This document shows positions 32,877 through 41,630 of a stretch of 64,000 bases of DNA, one piece after another. Position 1 is the stretch's first letter, and every line of letters starts with the position of its first letter. The stretch is from Pseudolysinimonas_A sp049651805. GTDB taxonomy: Bacteria > Actinomycetota > Actinomycetes > Actinomycetales > Microbacteriaceae. The translations under genes and the position numbers were made by a program. The notes under the pieces were generated by a model that worked only from the letters and a program-made list of their open reading frames with translations, searched no databases and was not told the DNA's origin. The stretch is taken from NCBI RefSeq assembly GCF_049651805.1, contig NZ_JBASCU010000048.1, positions 62,001 to 126,000 on the forward strand. Reading direction: 5' to 3'.

Positions 32877-33398
32877 ATGTCGGACCCGCGCCCGGCGCCG
32901 CAGTACGGGGAGTACGCGACCCCCGAGGAGGTCGCAGCACTTCGGGGCACGGTCGCCGACCCGCCCGCGGCTCCCGCGCCGACTCCCGCCCCGGTGGCGC
33001 GAACCTCAGGAGCGAGTGGCGCTCCGCGCGGCTCGACGTTGCGGCGGATGGACCGACCGCTCACCATCGCACTCATCGCTTTCGGGGTGCTCAACCTCAT
33101 CCAGTACGCCGGGCCCCTGCTCGATTTCGAGTACTTCCTCGAGGTCGCGACGCAGGGCACCTTCGCCGACGCGATCGACTTCGGCGATGCCGCTCGGATC
33201 GGCGGCGTCGTGCTCTTCGTGGTGTGCCTCGGGCTGTTGCTGGCATCCAGTGCGATCGCGGTCCTTCGGCTGAGACGCGGCCGGCTCGCGTTCTGGGTCC
33301 CGCTGGTGGCGGGCGCGTTCTCGGTGCTCGCCTGGGTCGCGGTGCTCGTCGTGATCGTCTTGCAGACGCCGGGCGCCGTCGCGACGTCGGGTTTCTGA
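32877..33398 (+). CDS. Membrane protein, DUF6264-like
   Basis: The 173-residue protein has a long proline- and alanine-rich cytoplasmic head (YGEYATPEEVAALRG then PPAAPAPTPAPV) and three or four membrane helices (about 60-82, 105-125, 135-160). The head with YGEYA and the membrane layout resemble small Microbacteriaceae proteins grouped as DUF6264. The ATG lies 5 nt after the ispH stop, so it is probably co-transcribed. The function is unknown. Confidence 0.7.
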   Translation: MSDPRPAPQYGEYATPEEVAALRGTVADPPAAPAPTPAPVARTSGASGAPRGSTLRRMDRPLTIALIAFGVLNLIQYAGPLLDFEYFLEVATQGTFADAIDFGDAARIGGVVLFVVCLGLLLASSAIAVLRLRRGRLAFWVPLVAGAFSVLAWVAVLVVIVLQTPGAVATSGF

Positions 33399-33401
33399 TC
33401 G

Positions 33402-34598
33402 GTGCGCGTCCGAATCCTGCCCCGGGAGACGGCCGCCGCTGTCATCACAGGCTCCGTGTCGGCTGCGGGCTGGGCGGTCGCCGCCGCCACGATCCTGTTG
33501 ACGGCCCCGGTTCTCGTCGAGACGCTCGTCCTCCGGGGACGGAGCGCCGACATCCCGCTCACTCTGATTCTGCTGGGCGTCGTACTCGGGGGGATCCTGG
33601 CTGTCGTGTTGCGGCCGCGCCGCTGGGTCGTGATGGCGTATCTCGCCGGCGCCGGCCTGGCGACCCTGGGGTACGGGGCCGTGCTGCTGAGCGGCGATCC
33701 CGGAATCGTCGAGCACTCGCCGTACCTGGTCAACCGGCCGGCGCTCGCGCTGGTGCTGGTCGGCATCCCCGCGACGCGCGCGCTCGTGGGGATCGCGTGG
33801 TCGCTGCTCGGTTTCGTCGTGGCCGTCATCGCGGGTGTCGGGGCGTTCGCCATCGCAGGGTTGACCTTCCGGCCCGGGTTCGGACCGCTCATGGTGCTCG
33901 CGCTGACGGCCGTCGCGTACCTGACACTCGCCGCGATCCAGGCGCGAATTCGCAGCCGGGTTCCGAACTTCGACGAACTCGAGGCCGAGACCCAGGCGCT
34001 CGCGCACGGCGAAGACCTGGCCCGGCGCACGACAGCGGTCGTGCACGACACCCTGCTCAACGACCTCGCCGTGGTCATGAACGCCCCCGACCGTATCGAC
34101 CGGCGCACTCGAGATCGGCTGCTCGCCGATCTCGAGACGTTGCGCGGTGCCGACTGGATCAGCGCGTCGGCCGCCGTCGACCTCCCGGCCGAAGACGCCG
34201 GGCTGCGCAACGAACTCGCTCGACTCGCGAGCGAGTTCCAGTGGCGGGGGCTGAGCCTCCACCTGACCGGGTCGCCTCTCGCCCACCACGTGCTCGCCCC
34301 CGAGGTTGCGACAGCGCTGCTCGGCGCGCTACGCGCCGCCCTCGAGAATGTGATCCGGCACTCCGGGGTCACGACGGCAGAGGTCGAAGTGATCGCGGAT
34401 GCCGACAACGTGACCGTCATGGTCACCGACCGCGGCCAGGGTTTCGACCCGAAGGCGGTGGCGGGCGACCGGTTGGGTATTCGCACCTCGGTGATCGAGC
34501 GGATGACGACCGTCGGCGGTGAGGCCCGAGTCTGGTCGGCACCGGGCGAAGGCACCTCGGTGATCATCTCCGCCCCGATCGATCGGCGCCTCCCGTGA
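33402..34598 (+). CDS. Sensor histidine kinase-like protein (HisKA_3/HATPase)
   Basis: A 398-residue protein with six N-terminal membrane helices (about 15-180), a short linker with ELEAETQALAHGEDLARR, and a kinase core: dimerisation/phosphoacceptor motif TAVVHDTLLNDL (His215), N box ALENVIRHSG (near 315) and G box DRGQGFDPKA (near 345). This is the LuxR-type (NarL family) sensor kinase design. No response regulator gene is adjacent; the next gene, overlapping by four bases, is another membrane protein. The signal and partner are unknown. The start is a GTG 4 nt after the preceding stop. Confidence 0.82.
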   Translation: MRVRILPRETAAAVITGSVSAAGWAVAAATILLTAPVLVETLVLRGRSADIPLTLILLGVVLGGILAVVLRPRRWVVMAYLAGAGLATLGYGAVLLSGDPGIVEHSPYLVNRPALALVLVGIPATRALVGIAWSLLGFVVAVIAGVGAFAIAGLTFRPGFGPLMVLALTAVAYLTLAAIQARIRSRVPNFDELEAETQALAHGEDLARRTTAVVHDTLLNDLAVVMNAPDRIDRRTRDRLLADLETLRGADWISASAAVDLPAEDAGLRNELARLASEFQWRGLSLHLTGSPLAHHVLAPEVATALLGALRAALENVIRHSGVTTAEVEVIADADNVTVMVTDRGQGFDPKAVAGDRLGIRTSVIERMTTVGGEARVWSAPGEGTSVIISAPIDRRLP

Positions 34599-35752
34599 GG
34601 GCCCCGAGGGTCGACCGCCGGTGGCTGCGGCTCTCGGCGCAGGACGCGGATCCACTGAGCTGGTTCACCGGGCCGCTCGTGCCGCTGGTCTTCGCCGCGC
34701 TCAACCTGCTGTACGGCGGCACATTCGCCGCTCTCACCTGGGGAGCATCGCGCGAACCTCTCCTGCAGGTCGTCGGGGTCGGCCTCTGTTCGATCGCGTG
34801 CGTCGTGGTGCACGTGCTCACCCGGCCGATGCGCCGGCGCCTCGGCTGGGCCGCGGCCGGCTTCGCCGTGGCGATCGGGATCACGGGATTCGCGCTGTCG
34901 GCGTTCGGCTACGCCGAGAGCGCGCTCTCGATCGAGCTCTGGTGGGCGCCGTTCGGGCTCGCCCTGGTTCTCGCCTCGCTCGGACCCTACCTTCCGGCGC
35001 GGGCGATCACTCTGCTCGGCGGGGCGGCGACCGTCATCGCCGTAACGATCGCGGAAGTCGTCATCCAGCCGCAGGCCACCGCCTGGGGGCCGGCGGCGAC
35101 CGGCGTCATCATCGCATCGCCCATCATCAGCGGCATCGTGGCAACGGCGGCATTCTCCATCGCGGTCGTGGCTCGCACGCTCCCGCTCATCGAGCGGCGC
35201 AGCCAGACGATGCTCTCGCTCGACGCGCCGCGAGGGGCCAAGAACGAGCGGCTCGAGCGCGACCGGCTGGCGCGGCTGATCTCACGGGCGGCACCCTTCA
35301 TCGAAGGACTCGCCCGCTCGGGAAGGATCACGGCGGCCGACCGCACACTGGCCGGCAACCTCGCACGCCGGCTGCGCGACGACCTCGTCACTCAATCCAA
35401 CCTGAGCTGGCTCGACTCGGTCGCGCAGGACCGACTCGTCGTCGTCGACCCCGACCGGCAGGCGAACCGGATGCGGGCCTCCCAGCGCACCGCGCTGCGC
35501 GCTTTCCTCCGCGCGATCCTCGACACGCCCGGCACGGACGCCGGGTCCCTGCTCATCGAACTGCGTGCGCATCCCGACGGCTCGACGGCGGTCGGCGTGA
35601 GTCTCGACTTCGAACTCCCCGAAGGTCGCCGGGTGATGCAGCTCGCGCCCTACTACCTCGCGCTGCGCGGCAGTGTCGACGATCTGGAGTGGAAAGACGA
35701 CAAGTTCCTGCGGTTGACCTTCAACCTGCCACCCAACTCGGTGGTCGAGTAG
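34595..35752 (+). CDS. Membrane protein coupled to the sensor kinase
   Basis: The 385-residue protein has about six membrane helices in residues 22-205 and a soluble C-terminal half (about 210-385) rich in arginine, containing ERDRLARLISRAAPFIEGLARSG. The arrangement parallels the preceding kinase, but there is no phosphoacceptor histidine box or recognisable ATP site. The GTGA overlap argues for a functional partner, perhaps a degenerate kinase-like subunit. Its last codons (Ser-Val-Val-Glu-stop) are supplied by a palindromic repeat, so the original C-terminus may have been altered. Confidence 0.7.
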   Translation: MRAPRVDRRWLRLSAQDADPLSWFTGPLVPLVFAALNLLYGGTFAALTWGASREPLLQVVGVGLCSIACVVVHVLTRPMRRRLGWAAAGFAVAIGITGFALSAFGYAESALSIELWWAPFGLALVLASLGPYLPARAITLLGGAATVIAVTIAEVVIQPQATAWGPAATGVIIASPIISGIVATAAFSIAVVARTLPLIERRSQTMLSLDAPRGAKNERLERDRLARLISRAAPFIEGLARSGRITAADRTLAGNLARRLRDDLVTQSNLSWLDSVAQDRLVVVDPDRQANRMRASQRTALRAFLRAILDTPGTDAGSLLIELRAHPDGSTAVGVSLDFELPEGRRVMQLAPYYLALRGSVDDLEWKDDKFLRLTFNLPPNSVVE

Positions 35753-35776
35753 CCCGCGTAGCGGGCGTGTCGAGAC

Positions 35777-35777
<1 letters not shown>
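35740..35777. repeat. Palindromic repeat unit at convergent gene ends
   Basis: A full 38-bp unit: GGTGGTCGAGTAGC, hairpin GCCCGC-gta-GCGGGC, and GCGTGTCGAGACC. It overlaps the last four codons of the gene at 34595 and touches the fbaA stop on the other strand. It probably forms the shared 3' end of both transcripts. Confidence 0.85.
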
Positions 35778-36811
<1,034 letters not shown>

Positions 36812-36817
36812 GCGTCG

Positions 36818-36840
36818 AGCCTACCGACGCTCGATAGGCT
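36818..36840. promoter_or_regulatory. Back-to-back -10 boxes of fbaA and glpX
   Basis: TAGGCT occurs on the minus strand (36818-36823) for fbaA and on the plus strand (36835-36840) for glpX, only 11 bp apart. The first gives a leaderless fbaA transcript; the second gives glpX a leader of about 60 nt with a GAGGA ribosome site. The overlap suggests mutual exclusion or shared control. Confidence 0.6.
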
Positions 36841-36906
36841 GGCTCCACGCCCTCTTCCGCCACCGGGGGCCACCCACCCCTCCGATTCGAGTTTGAGGAC
36901 ACCCCT

Positions 36907-37902
36907 ATGGCGGACGACGACCCCGGCATCCTGTTCACCCAGCCTGACCGCAACCTCGCGATGGAGCTGGTGCGGGCGACCGAGGCCGCCGCCATCCGGG
37001 CGTTCCCGTACATCGGGCGCGGCGACAAGAACGGCGCCGACGGTGCAGCCGTGGATGCGATGCGCAAGTTCCTCGGCACCGTCGATTTCGCGGGCACGGT
37101 CGTCATCGGTGAGGGCGAGAAAGACGAGGCGCCGATGCTGTTCAACGGCGAGGTCGTCGGCAACGGCAACGGCCCGGCGTGCGACATCGCGGTCGACCCG
37201 ATCGACGGCACCTCGTTGACGGCCGCCGGGCGCAGCCACGCGATCTCGATGATCGCCGCCGCCGACCGGGGTTCGATGCTCGACGCCTCGAGCGTGTTCT
37301 ACATGGACAAGCTCGTCACCGACGCGACCGGCATCGGGGTCGTCGACATCCGGAATCCGATCGGCGAGAACATCCGGGCTCTGGCGAAGGCGAAGGGCAA
37401 GGCGCTCGACGAGATGCTCATCGGCGTGCTCGACCGGCCCCGGCACGAGCAACTGATCGACGACATCCGGGCGGCCGGCGCGGGCACCCGGCTGCTGCTC
37501 GACGGCGACGTCGCCGGCGGAATCAACGCGGCGCGCTACGACAGCCGCCTCGACATGTGCGTCGGCATCGGCGGCAGCCCCGAGGGCGTCGCGACGGCGT
37601 GCGCGATCAAGGCATTGGGTGGCTTCATCCAAACGGTGCTCGCCCCGCAGACGGATGCCGAACGCGAGAAGGGGGCGGCCGCCGGGTTGCGCTTCGGTGA
37701 GGTCTACGAAGCCGACGACCTGGTGAAGGGCGACAACACGTTTTTCGTCGCGACCGGGGTCACCGACGGGGCGCTCGTGCGCGGCGTCGAGCGTAAGGGT
37801 CCGATCATCCGCACCGAGAGCATCGTGCTGCGGGCCCGCTCCGGCACCATCCGGCGCGTCACCGCCGACCACCTCGTGCAAAAGTGGCTCGGCGAAGACT
37901 GA
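36907..37902 (+). CDS. glpX: Class II fructose-1,6-bisphosphatase
   Basis: Hydrolyses fructose 1,6-bisphosphate to fructose 6-phosphate, the committed gluconeogenic step. The 331-residue protein carries GRGDKNGADGAAVDAMR, the metal-binding GEGEKDEAPMLFNGE and DIAVDPIDGTSLTAAG, and later CVGIGGSPEGVATACA, as in the GlpX/YggF type that is the only FBPase in most actinobacteria. The start ATG has GAGGA 9 nt upstream. It is divergent from fbaA. Confidence 0.95.
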   Translation: MADDDPGILFTQPDRNLAMELVRATEAAAIRAFPYIGRGDKNGADGAAVDAMRKFLGTVDFAGTVVIGEGEKDEAPMLFNGEVVGNGNGPACDIAVDPIDGTSLTAAGRSHAISMIAAADRGSMLDASSVFYMDKLVTDATGIGVVDIRNPIGENIRALAKAKGKALDEMLIGVLDRPRHEQLIDDIRAAGAGTRLLLDGDVAGGINAARYDSRLDMCVGIGGSPEGVATACAIKALGGFIQTVLAPQTDAEREKGAAAGLRFGEVYEADDLVKGDNTFFVATGVTDGALVRGVERKGPIIRTESIVLRARSGTIRRVTADHLVQKWLGED

Positions 37903-37933
37903 CGATTCACGCATCGAATCGGTCGTAAGGCAA

Positions 37934-37948
37934 GGGGCTCCCGGCCCC
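37934..37948. terminator. Small hairpin after glpX
   Basis: GGGGC-tcccg-GCCCC, 31 nt beyond the glpX stop. It is short but stable, and a modest terminator candidate. Confidence 0.35.
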
Positions 37949-37973
37949 GGCTGTGCGCTGCCACTGTGTGGAC

Positions 37974-38777
37974 ATGAGCGCGAACGCACGATCGGCTGCG
38001 GCCCACGCGCAGCGGCCCCAGGCGGCGCAGATCGCGGCTCGGCTCGGGTACGCCGTCAACGGGCTGCTCAACGCCACGATCGGCGCACTCGCGTTGGGGA
38101 TCGTCGGTGTGGCTTCGGGCGGCGAGGCCGATCCGAACGGTGCGCTCACCAGCCTTGCGCGTGGTCCGGGCGGACTGGTGTTGATCTGGATCATCGTCGT
38201 GGGAATGCTCGCGCTCGGCCTCTGGTATCTCGCGTCCGCCATCCGGGAGAACGGGACTAACCCGCGCCGTCGGCGACTTGCGAGGGCGAGCCTGATCGCC
38301 AAAGGTGTCGCCTATCTCGTCATCGCCGCCTTGGCTTGCGGGGTCGCGATCGGCGGCGGCGGGGGCGGCGAGTCGGAGGAAGATTTCACGGCGGGGCCAC
38401 TCGGAACCCCCGGGGGCGTGGTGCTGGTGGTCGTGGTCGGACTCGCGGCGCTCGCCGTCGGCGGCTACCTGATCGCCAAGGGGCTCAGGCGCACCTTCCT
38501 CGACGACCTGAACCTTCCCGCGGGCGCGGTGGAAACCGCGACAACCTTGCTCGGGGTGGTCGGCTACGTCGCGCGGGGCATTGCGATCGGGGTGGTCGGC
38601 ATCCTGTTCATCGCGGCCGCCGTTACCGCCGACGCATCGCACGCGGGCGGGCTCGACAAGGCGCTCGCGCGTCTTGCCGCTCTTCCGTATGGTCAGGTCG
38701 CGCTCGTGGCGATCGGGGTGGGCTTCATCGCCTACGGCGTCTACGGTGTGGCGCGCGCACGGTTTGCGAGACTCTGA
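37974..38777 (+). CDS. DUF1206 membrane protein
   Basis: The 267-residue protein has three repeats of a two-helix unit, each opening with a polar segment such as AARLGYAVNGLLNATIGALAL, RASLIAKGVAYLVIAALACG and LLGVVGYVARGIAIGVVGIL. This internal threefold symmetry defines DUF1206. Its function is unknown. I prefer ATG 37974 over an in-frame GTG at 37953, because the homologous part starts soon after and the extra residues are cysteine-rich and atypical. It lies between glpX and a short tandem repeat. Confidence 0.85.
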   Translation: MSANARSAAAHAQRPQAAQIAARLGYAVNGLLNATIGALALGIVGVASGGEADPNGALTSLARGPGGLVLIWIIVVGMLALGLWYLASAIRENGTNPRRRRLARASLIAKGVAYLVIAALACGVAIGGGGGGESEEDFTAGPLGTPGGVVLVVVVGLAALAVGGYLIAKGLRRTFLDDLNLPAGAVETATTLLGVVGYVARGIAIGVVGILFIAAAVTADASHAGGLDKALARLAALPYGQVALVAIGVGFIAYGVYGVARARFARL

Positions 38778-38805
38778 GTCGGGTGACTCTGAGTCAGGTG
38801 ACTCT
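38770..38805 (+). repeat. 15-bp tandem repeat, about 2.4 copies
   Basis: Unit GACTCTGAGTC(G/A)GGT occupies 38770-38784 and 38785-38799, with a partial third to 38805. The first copy contains the last codons and stop of the DUF1206 gene. Each unit holds the palindrome GACTCTGAGTC, so the array can also fold. Confidence 0.8.
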
Positions 38806-38822
38806 GCGCACCACGACCGCCG

Positions 38823-39794
38823 TCACAGGAGGTTTGGGATCTTCTGCTCGGCGGCGAGATTCGCGCGCCGGAACACGAAGGTCACGAACGTCGAGATGAT
38901 GACGATGAACAGCGAGTAGAGCGCCGGCACCAGCAGCAGCAACCCGAGCTGCGGGCTGCCCTGGAAGCTGAGCGCGAGGATCGCGATCGCCAGAGGCCCG
39001 TTCTGGATGCCGGTCTCGAGCCCGATCGTGCGGGCGTTCGCGGGATGGATCCGGAGCGCCCGCGCGATGAAGTAGGCGACCACGATTCCGACCAGGCCCA
39101 GCGCGATCGCCACCGCGAACACCTGCCACGGCGTCGCCACCAACAGGATCCAGTTGCGCGGAACCCACGTTGCCATGAGGAAGACGATGAAGAACACGCC
39201 CATCAGGCCGCCCATGAGCTCGAGGATCGCGCCGATGTTCGCGCTGTAGCGCCGGATCAGCATGCCGAAGATCACCGGCACGAGCAGGATCGCAAGGGTC
39301 ACCACGATGTTCAGAATCGGGATCTGGAGGTCTGAGTCAGCGGGGAGCACCTGGCTGCCGTAGGCGACGAGCAGCAGGGGCGTCATCAAGATGGCCCACA
39401 GTGTCGAGTTCGTCGTCATGATCACGCTGAGGGCGAGGTTGCCCTTCGAGAAGTACGTGAAGATGTTCGACGTCGTTCCGGCCGGCACGCATCCCATGAG
39501 CAGGGCGCCGACCGCGACGGGCAGCGCATACTCCTGCGGCAACTGCAGGATGAGAGTCACGACCAGCACGTAGGCCAGAAGCGGCATGATGCCGAACTGG
39601 GTGATGAAGGCGATCAACAGCCCCCACGGGCGGCGGAGCGCCGAGCGGAAGTCGCGCGGGGTCAGCCCCGCCCCGAGGCCGAACATGATCACGAAGACGA
39701 GGCCGACGAGCAGGTTCTGCTCGAACGCCGTCACGACCTCGTGGTCGGCGGGCGGCCCCTCCAGAAGCGGGAGCATCAGGGGTGCGAGGGTCAT
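38823..39794 (-). CDS. Bile acid:sodium symporter family (BASS) transporter
   Basis: A 323-residue protein with nine to ten membrane helices. The BASS pattern is seen in LGAGLTPRDFRSALRRPWGLL, ALLMGCVPAGTTSNIFTYFSKGNLALSV (the crossover region of helix 4) and IGLETGIQNGPLAIAI (crossover of helix 9). Members use sodium to import organic acids such as bile acids, pyruvate or pantoate. The ATG overlaps the stop of the acyl-CoA ligase gene upstream by four bases, so an organic acid that is then activated with CoA is a reasonable guess for the substrate. Confidence 0.87.
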   Translation of the reverse strand: MTLAPLMLPLLEGPPADHEVVTAFEQNLLVGLVFVIMFGLGAGLTPRDFRSALRRPWGLLIAFITQFGIMPLLAYVLVVTLILQLPQEYALPVAVGALLMGCVPAGTTSNIFTYFSKGNLALSVIMTTNSTLWAILMTPLLLVAYGSQVLPADSDLQIPILNIVVTLAILLVPVIFGMLIRRYSANIGAILELMGGLMGVFFIVFLMATWVPRNWILLVATPWQVFAVAIALGLVGIVVAYFIARALRIHPANARTIGLETGIQNGPLAIAILALSFQGSPQLGLLLLVPALYSLFIVIISTFVTFVFRRANLAAEQKIPNLL

Positions 39795-41518
39795 GATGCG
39801 TCCTTCCGCGAGGTGGTGGCTGATTCGGTGAGGGTGCGTAGCTCGCGCCGCAGGATCTTGCCGATGGGGCTCTTGGGCAGTTCGTCGACGAAGACGACGC
39901 TGCGGGGCACCTTGTACGCGGCGAGGTGTTCGCGGCAGTACGCGAGGATGTCGGCCTCCGTCGTGGCGGGGGATCCGGCGACGACGTAGGCGCGCACCGC
40001 CTCGCCCGTCTTGTCGTCGGGCACCCCGATGACGCCGACCTCGGTCACGCCGGGCACTGCGGCGATCTGCTCCTCGACCTCGTTCGGGTAGACGTTGAAG
40101 CCGCTGACCAGCACCATGTCTTTCTTGCGGTCGACGATCGTGAAGTAGCCGTCGGCATCCATGACGCCGATGTCGCCGGTGTGCAGCCAGCCGCCCTTCA
40201 GCGTGTCCTTCGAGTCGGCGTCGCGCTGCCAATAGCCCTGCATGATCTGCGGGCCGCGGGCGATGATCTCGCCCGGTTCGCCGACGGCGACCGGCTTGTC
40301 ATCGTCGCCGACGCACCGCAGGTCGGTAGACGGCACCGGGATGCCGAAGGTGCCGTCTTTGACGGTGCCGCCGAGCGGGTTGAAGCTCAGCACCGGCGAC
40401 GACTCCGTCAGCCCGTAGCCTTCGACGATCGGGGTGCCGGTGACGGTGCGCCACTTCTCGGCCACCGACTGGTGGAGCGCCATGCCGCCGGCCGCCGACG
40501 CCACGAGGTGGCGGGGCGGTGTCTCGCTGAACCAGCGCTCGTTGAGCAGGGCGTTGAAGAGCGTGTTGACCCCGGTGAGCCAGGTGATCTTGTAGTTCTC
40601 GAACGCGCGTTTGAGGTTGCTCGGTGGACGCGGCGAGGGGATCAGGATGTTGCGCGCACCCCGGTCGTAGAAGCCGAGCAGATTCACCGTGAAGGCGAAG
40701 ATGTGGTACAGCGGCAGAGCCGTGAGCACGACCTCTTTGCCCTCGCGGATGAACGCGTCGCACATCGCCAGCATCTGCATCGTGTTCGAGACGAGGTTGC
40801 CGTGCGAGAGCATCGCTCCCTTCGACACCCCGGTGGTGCCGCCCGTGTACTGGAGCGCGGCCAACGAGTCGGGTCCGATTCCCTCGAGGTAGGCGTCGGA
40901 ACCGGCGTCGGTGCGACGTTCACGGCCCTGCGTCAGCGCTGCCCGGAACTTCGTGTGTTCGAACGCGATCTTCGGCAGCGACCGGTTCCAGACCTTCTGC
41001 ACGAGGCGGATGACGCCGGCGACGACCGGCGGGAAGAACTCCGAAATCTTGACGGTGACGACCGTGGTGATCGACGTCGCGGCGAGCACCTCGGGCACCC
41101 GGTCGGCGAACATGTCGATGACGACGAGTACCTTGGCGCCGGAGTCGGAGAACTGGTGGATCATCTCCGACGGGGTGTACATCGGGTTGGTGTTCACCAG
41201 CACGCAGCCGGCCTTGAGCACCCCGAATGCGACGATCGGATAGCTCAGGCAGTTGGGCATCTGCACGGCGACGCGGTCGCCCGCCTTGAGGCCGACGACC
41301 TCGCGCAGGTACGCGGCAAACGCGTCCGCGTGAGCGTCGACATCGCGATAGCGCAGCGACCCGTTCATGCCGTTGGGCATGCACTGGGTGAACGCGATCG
41401 CGTCGGCGTGCGCCGTGGATGCCCGGTGCAACAGCTCGGGAAGGTTGCGGTACGGCACAGCCTCGAGTTCGGGCGAGACGCCCGTCGGGTAATGCGCGAG
41501 CCAGGGGCGGTCGATCAT
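39791..41518 (-). CDS. fadD: Long-chain acyl-CoA ligase (AMP-binding)
   Basis: Activates a carboxylic acid with ATP to an acyl-adenylate and then a CoA thioester. The 575-residue enzyme has the AMP-binding P-loop QYTGGTTGVSKGAMLSH (near 220), EGYGLTESSPV, GWLHTGDIGVMD, and the C-terminal catalytic lysine region KSPIGKILRRELR. It closely resembles FadD-type long-chain ligases, though the fatty acid or other acid cannot be read from motifs. A TAGGCT box on the minus strand at about 41582-41587 gives a leader of roughly 55-60 nt. It is coupled to the BASS carrier. Confidence 0.9.
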   Translation of the reverse strand: MIDRPWLAHYPTGVSPELEAVPYRNLPELLHRASTAHADAIAFTQCMPNGMNGSLRYRDVDAHADAFAAYLREVVGLKAGDRVAVQMPNCLSYPIVAFGVLKAGCVLVNTNPMYTPSEMIHQFSDSGAKVLVVIDMFADRVPEVLAATSITTVVTVKISEFFPPVVAGVIRLVQKVWNRSLPKIAFEHTKFRAALTQGRERRTDAGSDAYLEGIGPDSLAALQYTGGTTGVSKGAMLSHGNLVSNTMQMLAMCDAFIREGKEVVLTALPLYHIFAFTVNLLGFYDRGARNILIPSPRPPSNLKRAFENYKITWLTGVNTLFNALLNERWFSETPPRHLVASAAGGMALHQSVAEKWRTVTGTPIVEGYGLTESSPVLSFNPLGGTVKDGTFGIPVPSTDLRCVGDDDKPVAVGEPGEIIARGPQIMQGYWQRDADSKDTLKGGWLHTGDIGVMDADGYFTIVDRKKDMVLVSGFNVYPNEVEEQIAAVPGVTEVGVIGVPDDKTGEAVRAYVVAGSPATTEADILAYCREHLAAYKVPRSVVFVDELPKSPIGKILRRELRTLTESATTSRKDAS

Positions 41519-41630
41519 CGTTGATCCTCACCGTCATCGGGGTCGCCGAAGGCGGAAGCCGACGGCGTTGTCACGCCAGAGCCTAGCCAGGCGGGGTGCC
41601 TGGACACGAGGAGTTTTCGCAGCCGAATCC

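Noticed and set aside
41519..41630. A small gene between the acyl-CoA ligase and SulP genes
   Set aside because: No open frame with a ribosome site; only a minus-strand TAGGCT box, interpreted as the ligase promoter.
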